Below are positions 34,218 through 40,597 of a stretch of 64,000 nucleotides of DNA, in pieces. Source of the stretch: a virus. The stretch is from IMG/VR virus record IMGVR_UViG_3300023112_000009, positions 61,610-125,609 of that record. One strand, written 5' to 3'. The translations under genes were made by a program, and so were the position numbers. The notes under the pieces are model-generated. The model was not told the origin of the DNA. It worked only from the letters and a program-made list of their open reading frames with translations, and ran no database searches. Position 1 is the first letter of the stretch, and each line of letters opens with the position of its first letter.

Positions 34218-34484
34218 ATGGAACAAGTAAACGCAAGCGGGACCGGACTTCGAGGATACGTGGACGTGAGCTACAATCGACTCGTGGAAGTGTTCGGGGA
34301 GCCGCACTACCGCATGGGCGACAAGACCACCGTGGAGTGGTCCTTCGAGCACGAGGGTACGCGATTCACCCTGTACGACTACAAGTGGCAATCGGCACAG
34401 TCGGACCTCGTGGAACCCTTCCACGTTGGCGGCAATAGCCCGGAAGCGGTCAACGTGGTGCGAGCCCTGCTACTCGATTCCTGA
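34218..34484 (+). CDS. 88-aa conserved phage protein
   Basis: LRGYVDVSYNRLVEVFGEPH ... KTTVEWSFEHEG ... FTLYDYKWQ ... FHVGGNSPEAVNVV is a pattern I recognise from many phage hypotheticals; function unknown. Followed by a GC-rich terminator. Confidence 0.75.
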   Translation: MEQVNASGTGLRGYVDVSYNRLVEVFGEPHYRMGDKTTVEWSFEHEGTRFTLYDYKWQSAQSDLVEPFHVGGNSPEAVNVVRALLLDS

Positions 34485-34495
34485 GACTGCCAGAA

Positions 34496-34520
34496 TGGCG
34501 GGGGCTACGGCCCCCGCTAG
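34496..34520 (+). terminator. GC-rich hairpin
   Basis: GCGGGGGC-TAC-GGCCCCCGC, same type as at 32240; no strong T-run. Confidence 0.5.
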
Positions 34521-34544
34521 GCCGTCTCTCTGCTCGTGTGCTGG

Positions 34545-34640
34545 CCCCGAGCCGATGCCCGCGTGGCTAAGCTACGCGGGGTGGGCGGTGGTCGCGGCAC
34601 GCGGCCTCCTGGGTGCCTTGTGGGGCCTGCTATGGCTTAT
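34545..34640 (-). repeat. R element copy 15 (inverted core)
   Basis: CCCGCGTGGC-TAA-GCTACGCGGG, a 10-bp stem (34559-34581) with the core 34563-34575 inverted; followed by GGGCCTGCTATGGCTTATC as in copy 2. Confidence 0.68.
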
Positions 34641-34668
34641 CTTTTTTCGAGCTTTCTCCCTTTTCCAT

Positions 34669-34696
34669 TTGCATTATCCGCTGGACGTGGTATAGT
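34669..34696 (+). promoter_or_regulatory. Leaderless promoter
   Basis: TTGCAT (34669-34674), 16-bp spacer, TATAGT (34691-34696), 5 nt to ATG. Confidence 0.8.
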
Positions 34697-34701
34697 CTAG
34701 C

Positions 34702-34845
34702 ATGTTCGAGATCAAAGAAGCCCGCAACGGATACGTCGTCCTGACCGTCACCGACAGCCGTGGCACCGTGGTCCTGCACGAGACCGTCAAAGAGTACGAC
34801 GCGGAAGAGATCGCGGAGAAGTGCCTCCGCGTTATCCGCCCCTAG
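34702..34845 (+). CDS. 47-aa protein, paralogue E2
   Basis: GYVVLTVTDSRGTVVLHETV then AEEIAEKCLRVIRP, paralogue of 33075-33221. Its stop TAGGAG supplies the ribosome binding site of the next gene. Confidence 0.7.
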   Translation: MFEIKEARNGYVVLTVTDSRGTVVLHETVKEYDAEEIAEKCLRVIRP

Positions 34846-34854
34846 GAGCATCCA

Positions 34855-35100
34855 ATGAGCAAGTTCACCGACCCGATCCGCAACCTTCGCCGCTGCCGCT
34901 TCTGCGGCCTGGATACCATCGAGGCGGCCTGCATCGAGGCCCACGAGGAGGGCTGCATCGACAACCCCGACAATGAGTGCGAGGTCGAGTACATCGACCC
35001 CGAGGGGGACCGTGGCCCGAACTACCTGCCCGACCCGGACCTTGACGACCTCCCTTCGGATGCGTTCGAGGACTGGCGAGACGATTGCGACTTTTCCTGA
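34855..35100 (+). CDS. 81-aa protein: Cys motif plus GPNYLPDPDLD module
   Basis: RRCRFCGLDTIEAACIEAHE and a Cys further on make a zinc-like head; IDPEGDRGPNYLPDPDLDD matches 30066-30293. Second gene of a two-gene unit. Confidence 0.76.
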   Translation: MSKFTDPIRNLRRCRFCGLDTIEAACIEAHEEGCIDNPDNECEVEYIDPEGDRGPNYLPDPDLDDLPSDAFEDWRDDCDFS

Positions 35101-35108
35101 TTTTCCGT

Positions 35109-35136
35109 TTGCTTTTCTCGCCCACCGTGGTATAGT
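35109..35136 (+). promoter_or_regulatory. Leaderless promoter
   Basis: TTGCTT (35109-35114), 16-bp spacer, TATAGT (35131-35136), 5 nt to ATG. Confidence 0.8.
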
Positions 35137-35141
35137 AGAGC

Positions 35142-35348
35142 ATGAAGCAACAGGAACAAACAAACGAATTCGCTCAAGCCGTCGCCGGGAACTGTGACCG
35201 CTGGGTGCCTGCCTGCGGCGGCCACGAGCAACCTCTCACCTTCGCGGGCACGCGGTACCTGTACTGCTTCAACCCGAACAAGCACGAGCACGCCTATCTC
35301 AACCTCGACACCGACCTGATCGAGCCCTTCCCGCCCTTCTTGAGCTAA
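35142..35348 (+). CDS. 68-aa protein, paralogue D2
   Basis: FAQAVAGNCDRWVPACGGHE, YLYCFNPNKHEHAYLNLDTD. Close copy of 32698-32895 with a longer Pro/Phe end. Confidence 0.78.
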   Translation: MKQQEQTNEFAQAVAGNCDRWVPACGGHEQPLTFAGTRYLYCFNPNKHEHAYLNLDTDLIEPFPPFLS

Positions 35349-35428
35349 ACACGAGGAAAAGAAAAATGCGAGACCCTCCAAAACGAGGCTATACGCGGCC
35401 TAGCCCACCGCACGATTTTTTGGCACTG

Positions 35429-35531
35429 GAGGCTCCACAAGGGGCCTCGTTTGCGTTGTGCCGAGACCGGCAAAAATCAAGGTAGCTTAGCCACGCGGGA
35501 AAAACGTAACGCCCGCACGGGGCCGCACAGG
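35429..35531 (+). repeat. Hairpin plus R element copy 16
   Basis: Hairpin GAGGCTCC-ACAA-GGGGCCTC (35429-35448, imperfect); core GTAGCTTAGCCAC (35482-35494); GGGGCCGCACAGG. Confidence 0.78.
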
Positions 35532-35556
35532 AGGTCAAAAAGATTTGGTTTTCCAT

Positions 35557-35584
35557 TTGCTTTTTCCAGCGGATAGGGTATAAT
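35557..35584 (+). promoter_or_regulatory. Leaderless promoter
   Basis: TTGCTT (35557-35562), 16-bp spacer ending AGGG, TATAAT (35579-35584), 6 nt to ATG. Confidence 0.85.
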
Positions 35585-35590
35585 ACAAAC

Positions 35591-35764
35591 ATGAACGAGC
35601 AAAACGAAATCAACGGCGACCTCCGCGACGAGTACCTCCAGATTCAAGAGGACGAAGCGTTTGAGGTCCACTGTGCCGAGTGTGGGGACAGTATCGGCTT
35701 CACAAGCTGCGAGATCACGGCTACCAGCATGACCCTTTGCTGGCCCTGCCACGATCAGGACTAA
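35591..35764 (+). CDS. 57-aa zinc-ribbon protein, shared N-terminal module
   Basis: MNEQNEINGDLRDEYLQIQE, then VHCAECGDSIGF ... LCWPCHDQD, a zinc ribbon. The first 20 residues match 30758-30973. Confidence 0.76.
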   Translation: MNEQNEINGDLRDEYLQIQEDEAFEVHCAECGDSIGFTSCEITATSMTLCWPCHDQD

Positions 35765-35765
35765 G

Positions 35766-35846
35766 CCCGGTGGGGGCATGACCCCCATCGGGTGCCGACC
35801 CTGCCACCGAGGGGCATGATCCCCTCGGTGGTAATCGGCTTTTCTG
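35766..35846 (+). terminator. Double hairpin terminator
   Basis: CCCGGTGGGGG/CCCCCATCGGG, then CCACCGAGGGG/CCCCTCGGTGG inside GCCGA/TCGGC and TTTTCT. Confidence 0.75.
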
Positions 35847-35847
35847 T

Positions 35848-35876
35848 TTGACTTTTCCAGCACTGAGGGGTATAAT
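35848..35876 (+). promoter_or_regulatory. Leaderless promoter
   Basis: TTGACT (35848-35853), 17-bp spacer ending GGGG, TATAAT (35871-35876), 5 nt to ATG. Confidence 0.82.
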
Positions 35877-35881
35877 ACAGC

Positions 35882-36061
35882 ATGAAAGCAACAAACATCG
35901 AACTGGAAGGAATCGACACCGGAGACTACCCGGATTTCTGTGATGCGTTCATCGCCTACGCCGAGCACGAGGACGGTACGCCGTTCACTGAGGCAGAGCT
36001 TGAGATTCTGAACATGGACACCGACCTCATTCACAATCTGGTTTTCGAGGAGATGCAATAA
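35882..36061 (+). CDS. 59-aa acidic conserved phage protein
   Basis: IELEGIDTGDYPDFCDAFIA then FTEAELEILN; a DYPDF-x-DA-x-EAEL layout common in small phage proteins of unknown role. Confidence 0.75.
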   Translation: MKATNIELEGIDTGDYPDFCDAFIAYAEHEDGTPFTEAELEILNMDTDLIHNLVFEEMQ

Positions 36062-36070
36062 TCGCCTCAC

Positions 36071-36174
36071 GAGGCCCCGCAAGGGGCCTCCCTTGCGTTC
36101 TCCCGAGTCCTACAAAAACGCAGGTAGCTTAGCCACGCGGGCGGGCGGGCCGTGGCCGTAGCGGGCCGCACAGG
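36071..36174 (+). repeat. GNRA hairpin plus R element copy 17
   Basis: Hairpin 36071-36090; 5' arm TTCTCCCG; core GTAGCTTAGCCAC (36124-36136); GGGCCGCACAGGAGG. Confidence 0.8.
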
Positions 36175-36199
36175 AGGTCAAAAAGATTTGGTTTTCCAT

Positions 36200-36227
36200 T
36201 TGCATTTCTAGCATAGCGTGGTATACT
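36200..36227 (+). promoter_or_regulatory. Leaderless promoter
   Basis: TTGCAT (36200-36205), 16-bp spacer, TATACT (36222-36227), 5 nt to ATG. Confidence 0.82.
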
Positions 36228-36232
36228 GGGGC

Positions 36233-36364
36233 ATGAAGAAAGCAACCGAGTACGAAGTGAACGAACTCCTCACCATCGGCCCTATCGTTATCACCGAGTG
36301 TGGCGAGGAAAACATGTACTTCACGCTAGCCGATGGATCCACCGGATTCTGCAAAGCGTTCTAA
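36233..36364 (+). CDS. 43-aa hypothetical protein
   Basis: MKKATEYEVNELLTIGPIVI, ending TGFCKAF. Small beta-rich protein, unknown role. Confidence 0.68.
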   Translation: MKKATEYEVNELLTIGPIVITECGEENMYFTLADGSTGFCKAF

Positions 36365-36373
36365 GTCGCACAC

Positions 36374-36476
36374 GAGGCCCCGCAAGGGGCCTCTCTTGCG
36401 TTGTGCCGAGAGCGGCAAAAATCAAGGTAGCTTAGCCACGCGGGAAAAACGTAATGCCCACACGAGGCAGCACAGG
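36374..36476 (+). repeat. GNRA hairpin plus R element copy 18
   Basis: Hairpin 36374-36393; core GTAGCTTAGCCAC (36427-36439); GAGGCAGCACAGG. Confidence 0.8.
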
Positions 36477-36501
36477 AGGCCAAAAAGATTTGGTTTTCTA
36501 C

Positions 36502-36529
36502 TTGCTTTTCTAGCACAATCGGGTATACT
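36502..36529 (+). promoter_or_regulatory. Promoter with leader
   Basis: TTGCTT (36502-36507), 16-bp spacer, TATACT (36524-36529); leader ends CAACGGAGAAAAGAC. An earlier ATG at +4 opens an unlikely frame. Confidence 0.8.
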
Positions 36530-36558
36530 CTCAATGTCTCAAACAACGGAGAAAAGAC

Positions 36559-36813
36559 ATGGAACGCAAAGTAATCAAAACAGACGGCACCACCACCAGC
36601 ACTTGGGTTGGCGACGGGTTCGAGTCCTGGAACGAGGCCATTGGTGCCCGTGTGGGAACCATCGTGGTGAGCCCCGACCGCACGGTCGAGCTTTGGTGCG
36701 ACGACGAGGGCCTGATGGTGGCAGAGCCGCAGCTCAACCTTGCCGCGTCCATGCTGGTAGGCCAGCAGATCGTGGGCGACGTTATCTACTTCATGCCGGG
36801 AGATATCAAATAA
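36559..36813 (+). CDS. DUF3846-like protein
   Basis: 84 aa. TIVVSPDRTVELWCDDEGLM ... LNLAASMLVGQQIVGDVIYF follows DUF3846, a small phage/plasmid domain with unknown function. Best named of the array's small genes. Confidence 0.75.
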   Translation: MERKVIKTDGTTTSTWVGDGFESWNEAIGARVGTIVVSPDRTVELWCDDEGLMVAEPQLNLAASMLVGQQIVGDVIYFMPGDIK

Positions 36814-36822
36814 AGCCACGAG

Positions 36823-36925
36823 GAGGCCCCGCAAGGGGTCTCCTTTGCTCTGTGCCGAGACCTACAAAATCGCAGGTAGCTTAGCCACGCTGATTTCCCG
36901 CCATGCCCGCACGCGGCAGCACAGA
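36823..36925 (+). repeat. Hairpin plus R element copy 19
   Basis: Hairpin GAGGCCCC-GCAA-GGGGTCTC (36823-36842); core GTAGCTTAGCCAC (36876-36888); GCGGCAGCACAG. Confidence 0.78.
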
Positions 36926-36962
36926 CAGCCACAAGCCAATTTCTCTTTTTCAAGCTTTCTCC

Positions 36963-36990
36963 TTGTGTTTTCTCTGTTGGGCGGTATACT
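36963..36990 (+). promoter_or_regulatory. Leaderless promoter
   Basis: TTGTGT (36963-36968), 16-bp spacer, TATACT (36985-36990), 5 nt to ATG. Confidence 0.75.
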
Positions 36991-36995
36991 GAAAC

Positions 36996-37076
36996 ATGAA
37001 GAAACTACTTGTTGCAGCCGCTTGGACATACGTCGCTCTCTACGCTTTCGAGCTTTACATGAGGTATTCTTCGTGA
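36996..37076 (+). CDS. 26-aa membrane peptide, paralogue F2
   Basis: MKKLLVAAAWTYVALYAFEL. Matches the end of 34047-34154. Its TGA overlaps a GTG start for the next membrane ORF. Confidence 0.6.
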   Translation: MKKLLVAAAWTYVALYAFELYMRYSS

Positions 37077-37168
37077 AAGTTTTTCGAGGAATCATGTGGG
37101 CAATTGCCATAGAACTTTCCGTAGTTTGCATTTGCTTTATTGCGGTGACGTGCTATAATAGAGCATGA
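37073..37168 (+). CDS. 31-aa membrane ORF, GTG start
   Basis: KVFRGIMWAIAIELSVVCIC: one membrane helix. GTGA overlap upstream and ATGA overlap downstream. The whole promoter of the next gene lies within it. Confidence 0.5.
   Translation: MKVFRGIMWAIAIELSVVCICFIAVTCYNRA
37132..37159 (+). promoter_or_regulatory. Leaderless promoter inside a coding region
   Basis: TTGCTT (37132-37137), 16-bp spacer, TATAAT (37154-37159), 5 nt to ATG. Confidence 0.8.
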
Positions 37169-37923
37169 AGTTAGAACAAACGTTCGAGGTAGCCGAGTGG
37201 GAAGAGACTGGCGAAACGGGTTTCAAGCCCGTACCCTCTGGTGATGATTGGGATCCGCTAGCGTACGCTCCTGGCCTTGCCCATGATTTCATGGAACACG
37301 CGGGCCAGTTCTCCCTGCGTGGTGAGACCAAAGCACATGCCGCTATGTTTTTCATGCGGTACGAAACTGGCTACTGTCCCCGCCTACCGTACGCCAAGCC
37401 TTTAGACCTAAACAGCTTTAGCCAAGAATGGGTAACGCTGTACAGAGGAATGGAGCAAGGGGCAACGCTTAGCGAATGCAAGCCGCAAGAGAAGCTAGAT
37501 GACATGCAAGAGGAAGAACTAGCCGAGATCGTATCTAAGGGCAAGAGAGCTATTCTAGCTGAGATCGAGAGAGAATGGCTCAACGTTGACGCCTACGCTA
37601 TGCTGTCCAAGCATTACGCGGAATGGTTCCGTAAGGGCTACCACGAAGCCGCTGCACGCTATAGCCGCATAGGTGCTCACGGTGCCCAATTTGCTTTCGA
37701 TCAAGTCTTGCAGTACTTCCTAGGGCAGCTATCGGGAGAACTCCAGTCAGGAAATAAAGTCAATATTTCCCTTGACCTTGAAACAGGAGAATTGACATTT
37801 CAAGAGATCAATCAGTGTTGGACGTGTGGGAATGATTGCGAGGATGAAACCTGCGAGGATTGCCAAGAGTACGACAAAGAAGAGGAAGAGCCCTTGACTT
37901 ATGAGCAATTGGGGATAGAATAA
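37165..37923 (+). CDS. 252-aa hypothetical protein with Cys-rich end
   Basis: MKLEQTFEVAEWEETGETGF; mainly helical, with an acidic C-terminus holding CWTCGNDCEDETCEDC, a likely zinc knuckle. One of the larger array genes; no family recognised. Confidence 0.78.
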   Translation: MKLEQTFEVAEWEETGETGFKPVPSGDDWDPLAYAPGLAHDFMEHAGQFSLRGETKAHAAMFFMRYETGYCPRLPYAKPLDLNSFSQEWVTLYRGMEQGATLSECKPQEKLDDMQEEELAEIVSKGKRAILAEIEREWLNVDAYAMLSKHYAEWFRKGYHEAAARYSRIGAHGAQFAFDQVLQYFLGQLSGELQSGNKVNISLDLETGELTFQEINQCWTCGNDCEDETCEDCQEYDKEEEEPLTYEQLGIE

Positions 37924-37926
37924 GAC

Positions 37927-38094
37927 ATGAACCAGAAGCGAACACGCCGCCACGCTATGAAGCACGAAACAGACAACGGGGGCGATGCCCTAGACATAGG
38001 TAAGCGTATGGCGGGGGCTGGTGTCCTACTGATGACACTAACGCCGATTGCACTAGTGATATCCGTACTATGGGTTTCATGCACGCAAGCCTAA
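37927..38094 (+). CDS. 55-aa single-pass membrane protein
   Basis: MNQKRTRRHAMKHETDNGGD, then a hydrophobic segment (AGVLLMTLTPIALVISVLWV). Positive N-terminus suggests N-in topology. Follows the 252-aa gene by 3 nt. Confidence 0.65.
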   Translation: MNQKRTRRHAMKHETDNGGDALDIGKRMAGAGVLLMTLTPIALVISVLWVSCTQA

Positions 38095-38131
38095 AAGAGC
38101 ATGGGGGTCGCTGTGATGCGTCTCCCTGCCC

Positions 38132-38209
38132 TTGTGCCGCGTCCGCTGAAAAAACAGATAGTATAGACACGTTGGTTTGCAGTTCGTGCCCTTAGAGAGC
38201 TTCCCAGGA
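38132..38209 (+). repeat. R element copy 20, divergent
   Basis: TTGTGCCGCG, core ATAGTATAGACAC (38158-38170), weakened 3' arm. Confidence 0.65.
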
Positions 38210-38447
38210 TTTGCTAGCAGTGGGAATACCTTCTTTAATGCACCCTCATGTGGAACATTTTTCCGTACCGTTTCCGCACACGGAAATTTTTTCTGTACCA
38301 TTTCCGCACGCGAAAATTCTTCCATTTTCCTGCCATTATGGCATAATCGGCCAATATGGCAATTCGCCTATATTCGGGCTTTTCTCTCAAGTTCATTTTT
38401 CGAGAATTCCCCTCAAGCCATATCCGCCCCATGCCGATAGGTGGGGT
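38210..38447 (+). other. Palindrome-rich AT-rich gap
   Basis: No gene. Imperfect tandem units TTTCCGCACACGGAAA and TTTCCGCACGCGAAAA (38270-38330) precede GCCATTATGGC and GGCCAATATGGC (38329-38360). Related GCCATATTGGC occurs at 26533. Could be protein-binding sites or an origin-like region. Confidence 0.45.
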
Positions 38448-38603
38448 ATGATTGAGCAGGAAAGAAGAATCGACCCGTATCGGGCTACCCTCGACTACAT
38501 GATTGAGACCCTTGTCCTATGCGGATATGACCGTGAAGAGATCGAAAAAGAATTAGAAGAAGTACAAGAACAAGCTCAACTTGAGCAAGAGAACACCCGA
38601 TAG
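38448..38603 (+). CDS. 51-aa acidic helical protein
   Basis: MIEQERRIDPYRATLDYMIE, ending in a Glu/Gln-rich coiled segment. The start is preceded by CCGATAGGTGGGGT, a motif repeated before the next two units. Confidence 0.7.
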   Translation: MIEQERRIDPYRATLDYMIETLVLCGYDREEIEKELEEVQEQAQLEQENTR

Positions 38604-38610
38604 GTACGGT

Positions 38611-38844
38611 ATGAACAATCACCAAGAAAAAATGAGCAAAGCAGACATCCTCGATACCATCCGATGCGGATTCGATCTTCTCGCCCTGGAGAACAAGGGC
38701 GGGCGAGGAAATAAGGCAAGGCACGGCACGGCATATGTACCCGATCCTATCAAAATCGACGCTATGGCCAAGCGTATCGAAGCCAAAGCCAAAGCCGATC
38801 CTACTCGCCTAGGGGGCGAGACGCTGGAGGATATTCTCCCCTAG
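38611..38844 (+). CDS. 77-aa hypothetical protein
   Basis: MNNHQEKMSKADILDTIRCG ... DAMAKRIEAKAKADPTRLGG. Preceded by CCGATAGGTACGGT. Function unknown. Confidence 0.72.
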   Translation: MNNHQEKMSKADILDTIRCGFDLLALENKGGRGNKARHGTAYVPDPIKIDAMAKRIEAKAKADPTRLGGETLEDILP

Positions 38845-38850
38845 CCTATC

Positions 38851-38885
38851 CAGAGCCCCCCCTACGGGGGCTCATTTTCTTTTCG
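38851..38885 (+). terminator. Hairpin after the 77-aa gene
   Basis: GAGCCCCC-CCTAC-GGGGGCTC followed by ATTTTCTTTTC. Confidence 0.75.
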
Positions 38886-38948
38886 AGAAAAGCAAGAGAG
38901 CACTAAGGGTAGAGAGCCCATCCGCCGATAGGTATGGTAGGCAAGGAA

Positions 38949-38970
38949 AACCAACCAACCAACCAACCAA
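38949..38970 (+). repeat. AACC tetranucleotide repeat
   Basis: Five or so AACC units in the leader of the membrane gene at 38984. Confidence 0.8.
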
Positions 38971-38983
38971 CCAAGCAAACACA

Positions 38984-39085
38984 ATGTTCAACGCTCACAA
39001 TATCGCCGTTCTCGCCGCCCTCTCCGCTTCCGCTTTTGTGGTCTACAGCCTGTATCTTCTCGCCGTTTCCACGGGGGCCTTTTAG
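38984..39085 (+). CDS. 33-aa membrane protein
   Basis: MFNAHNIAVLAALSASAFVV then YSLYLLAVSTGAF; one membrane helix. Preceded by CCGATAGGTATGGTAG and the AACC repeat. Confidence 0.6.
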   Translation: MFNAHNIAVLAALSASAFVVYSLYLLAVSTGAF

Positions 39086-39086
39086 A

Positions 39087-39272
39087 ATGAAAATCAAAAT
39101 CACCTACCTTGACGCAAGCGAGGAAGACTGCCGACGTACCGATTATGTAACATATGTAAACGGAAAAGAATACCTACTCGTCGCCTGTGCATTGGGGGGC
39201 AAATACACTACGATTGAAGTAGAGACTGCAGCGAGAAAATTTTTCGGTGATGATGTGATCATCAACTGGTAA
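39087..39272 (+). CDS. 61-aa protein, family C (EDCRRT)
   Basis: IKITYLDASEEDCRRTDYVT, VNGKEYLLVACALGG, ARKFFGDDVIINW. Third member of the family with 30504 and 32018. Last gene of the plus array. Confidence 0.78.
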   Translation: MKIKITYLDASEEDCRRTDYVTYVNGKEYLLVACALGGKYTTIEVETAARKFFGDDVIINW

Positions 39273-39286
39273 AACTTTCCACCTCG

Positions 39287-39325
39287 ACCAGCCCCACTCA
39301 CTCGGAAAAGTCTTCCGGGGGGGTG
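39287..39325. terminator. Terminator at the convergent junction
   Basis: AGCCCCAC ... GTGGGGTTTTTT with an inner CGGAA/TTCCG stem. Ends the plus array; the minus genes end near 39486. 39326-39485 shows nothing else. Confidence 0.8.
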
Positions 39326-39485
39326 GGGTTTTTTCATTCTGGGGGGAAATATTTTCCACCGGAGGCCGCCGGGTACCTTACACACACAGGTACACGAAAA
39401 TCAAGTTTCCCAGTTCCTCAGGCTTTTCGGTGTTCGAAAAGGGAATTCCAAAATATGTGGGAGCCCTCCCAAAACGATCAGTTGT

Positions 39486-39743
39486 TTAGCTGTCTAACGG
39501 CAGAACAGATTCAATTTCCCAGTAGCCGTCCATATATTCAGCACTATGCAGCGAAGGATGCGTCACGGACTCATGACGGAACAATCCGTTTGATCGTTTC
39601 CATGTGGTTTTCAAGCGGATCAACCAATAAGTATTGCCGCCTGTACCCTTTGTGGGTAGCCAAGCAAACTTAACAACCGTAACAGTTGATCCAGGAGGAT
39701 ACACCCCGGTAATAAGGTCGTTATGTGATTTCCAGTTTACCAT
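39486..39743 (-). CDS. 85-aa hypothetical protein
   Basis: MVNWKSHNDLITGVYPPGST; basic, Trp-rich (GNTYWLIRLKTTWKRSNGLF). Looks like a small beta protein. Last gene of the 39.5-41 kb minus cluster. Confidence 0.65.
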   Translation of the reverse strand: MVNWKSHNDLITGVYPPGSTVTVVKFAWLPTKGTGGNTYWLIRLKTTWKRSNGLFRHESVTHPSLHSAEYMDGYWEIESVLPLDS

Positions 39744-39801
39744 TGTCGTCGTCCCTCCGACAAGCGGCGTCTAGCTCGCCAGCTTCGCATGGCATCGCCA
39801 T
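39721..39801 (-). CDS. 26-aa ORF overlapping the next start
   Basis: MAMPCEAGELDAACRRDDDN; two Cys. Lies in the gap between two genes and overlaps the start of 39486-39743. Coding status uncertain. Confidence 0.3.
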   Translation of the reverse strand: MAMPCEAGELDAACRRDDDNGKLEIT

Positions 39802-39815
39802 ACTCGTAGGTGTTT

Positions 39816-40421
39816 CTACGAACCACACAGTCTCCACTTCTTGTCGTTAATGATATAGATGGACCAGTTATACATGCGTCCTCGAATGTAATCGAGAACG
39901 CGGGGCGAGGCTGCGACTGGCAAGTCAATATCGTAATCATTCTGATCTTTCGCGTAATGCTCGTCCAGATGATCCTCAATGGCGTCTTCGATTGCCGTGG
40001 CAATCGCGAGTTCTGCCTCATCGAGTGCATTCTCTTTTTCAAGCGTCTCCACCGGCAGCGAAGCAGTCGGTGGGTTGTCTGTCACAGACCTGTCGATGCC
40101 TATGACGTAATCTTTGCACGGATTGCCAAGTACGCACGGTTGACTCTCTCCTATTGCTGTCTCTTTTTCTGACACAATACGCTTGTCCCACCCTGGCATC
40201 ACGCCACTAAGTCCAGGCTGCGTGAACAGTTCGTCACCCTGAACGGTTCGCGTAGGCGAACCGGATTTGATCTTGCTAGCCGCTTCACTGATGTTGTCAA
40301 GCATCTCCTGATCCGATGAGATGCTAGTTTTTTGTTCAAACAGGAACTCATCGAACATTTTACGTTCGTGTTTTCGGATTGTATCTTCTACAGCCTTGTC
40401 GAAGTGTTTCTTGTCAACCAT
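39816..40421 (-). CDS. 201-aa hypothetical protein
   Basis: MVDKKHFDKAVEDTIRKHER; acidic, mainly helical (ALDEAELAIATAIEDAIEDH), ending in a Trp/Tyr-rich stretch. Function unknown. TAATG overlap with the gene before it. Confidence 0.7.
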   Translation of the reverse strand: MVDKKHFDKAVEDTIRKHERKMFDEFLFEQKTSISSDQEMLDNISEAASKIKSGSPTRTVQGDELFTQPGLSGVMPGWDKRIVSEKETAIGESQPCVLGNPCKDYVIGIDRSVTDNPPTASLPVETLEKENALDEAELAIATAIEDAIEDHLDEHYAKDQNDYDIDLPVAASPRVLDYIRGRMYNWSIYIINDKKWRLCGS

Positions 40422-40597
40422 TACTTAATCTCTTCTACCAACATAAGGTCGGTAGAAGACTCCTGTAGGTCAGAACTTACAATGGGGTATGATCCACCTT
40501 GAGCGTTCTCAACGGCTTCATCTTCATTTTCCCCCTGGACAATGTAATACTCGTGCGTAACAACCTGTCTTTGAATGACAACTCTGTATGTACTCAT
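40421..40597 (-). CDS. 58-aa hypothetical protein
   Basis: MSTYRVVIQRQVVTHEYYIV then ENEDEAVENAQGGSY. Beta-alpha layout typical of small phage proteins. Overlaps both neighbours (ATGA, TAATG). Confidence 0.75.
   Translation of the reverse strand: MSTYRVVIQRQVVTHEYYIVQGENEDEAVENAQGGSYPIVSSDLQESSTDLMLVEEIK

Noticed and set aside
36534-36884. Leaderless ATG 4 nt after the -10 at 36529
   Set aside because: The resulting frame is Arg/Gly/Pro-rich and non-protein-like, while the DUF3846-like frame with AACGGAG leader is clear.
27292-36925. R elements as integron attC sites
   Set aside because: They fold and flank cassettes, but no RYYYAAC/GTTRRRY core sites, no integrase gene and each cassette keeps its own promoter. 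Kept only as a general recombination idea.
23597-38170. TATACT on the strand opposite to R cores as antisense promoters
   Set aside because: Present only in the GTAGTATAGACAC copies, and no -35-like sequence lies 16-17 bp upstream.
23560-38209. Regularly spaced repeats that could suggest a CRISPR array
   Set aside because: Spacing is irregular (hundreds of bp), the intervals are protein genes and copies diverge; no cas genes nearby.
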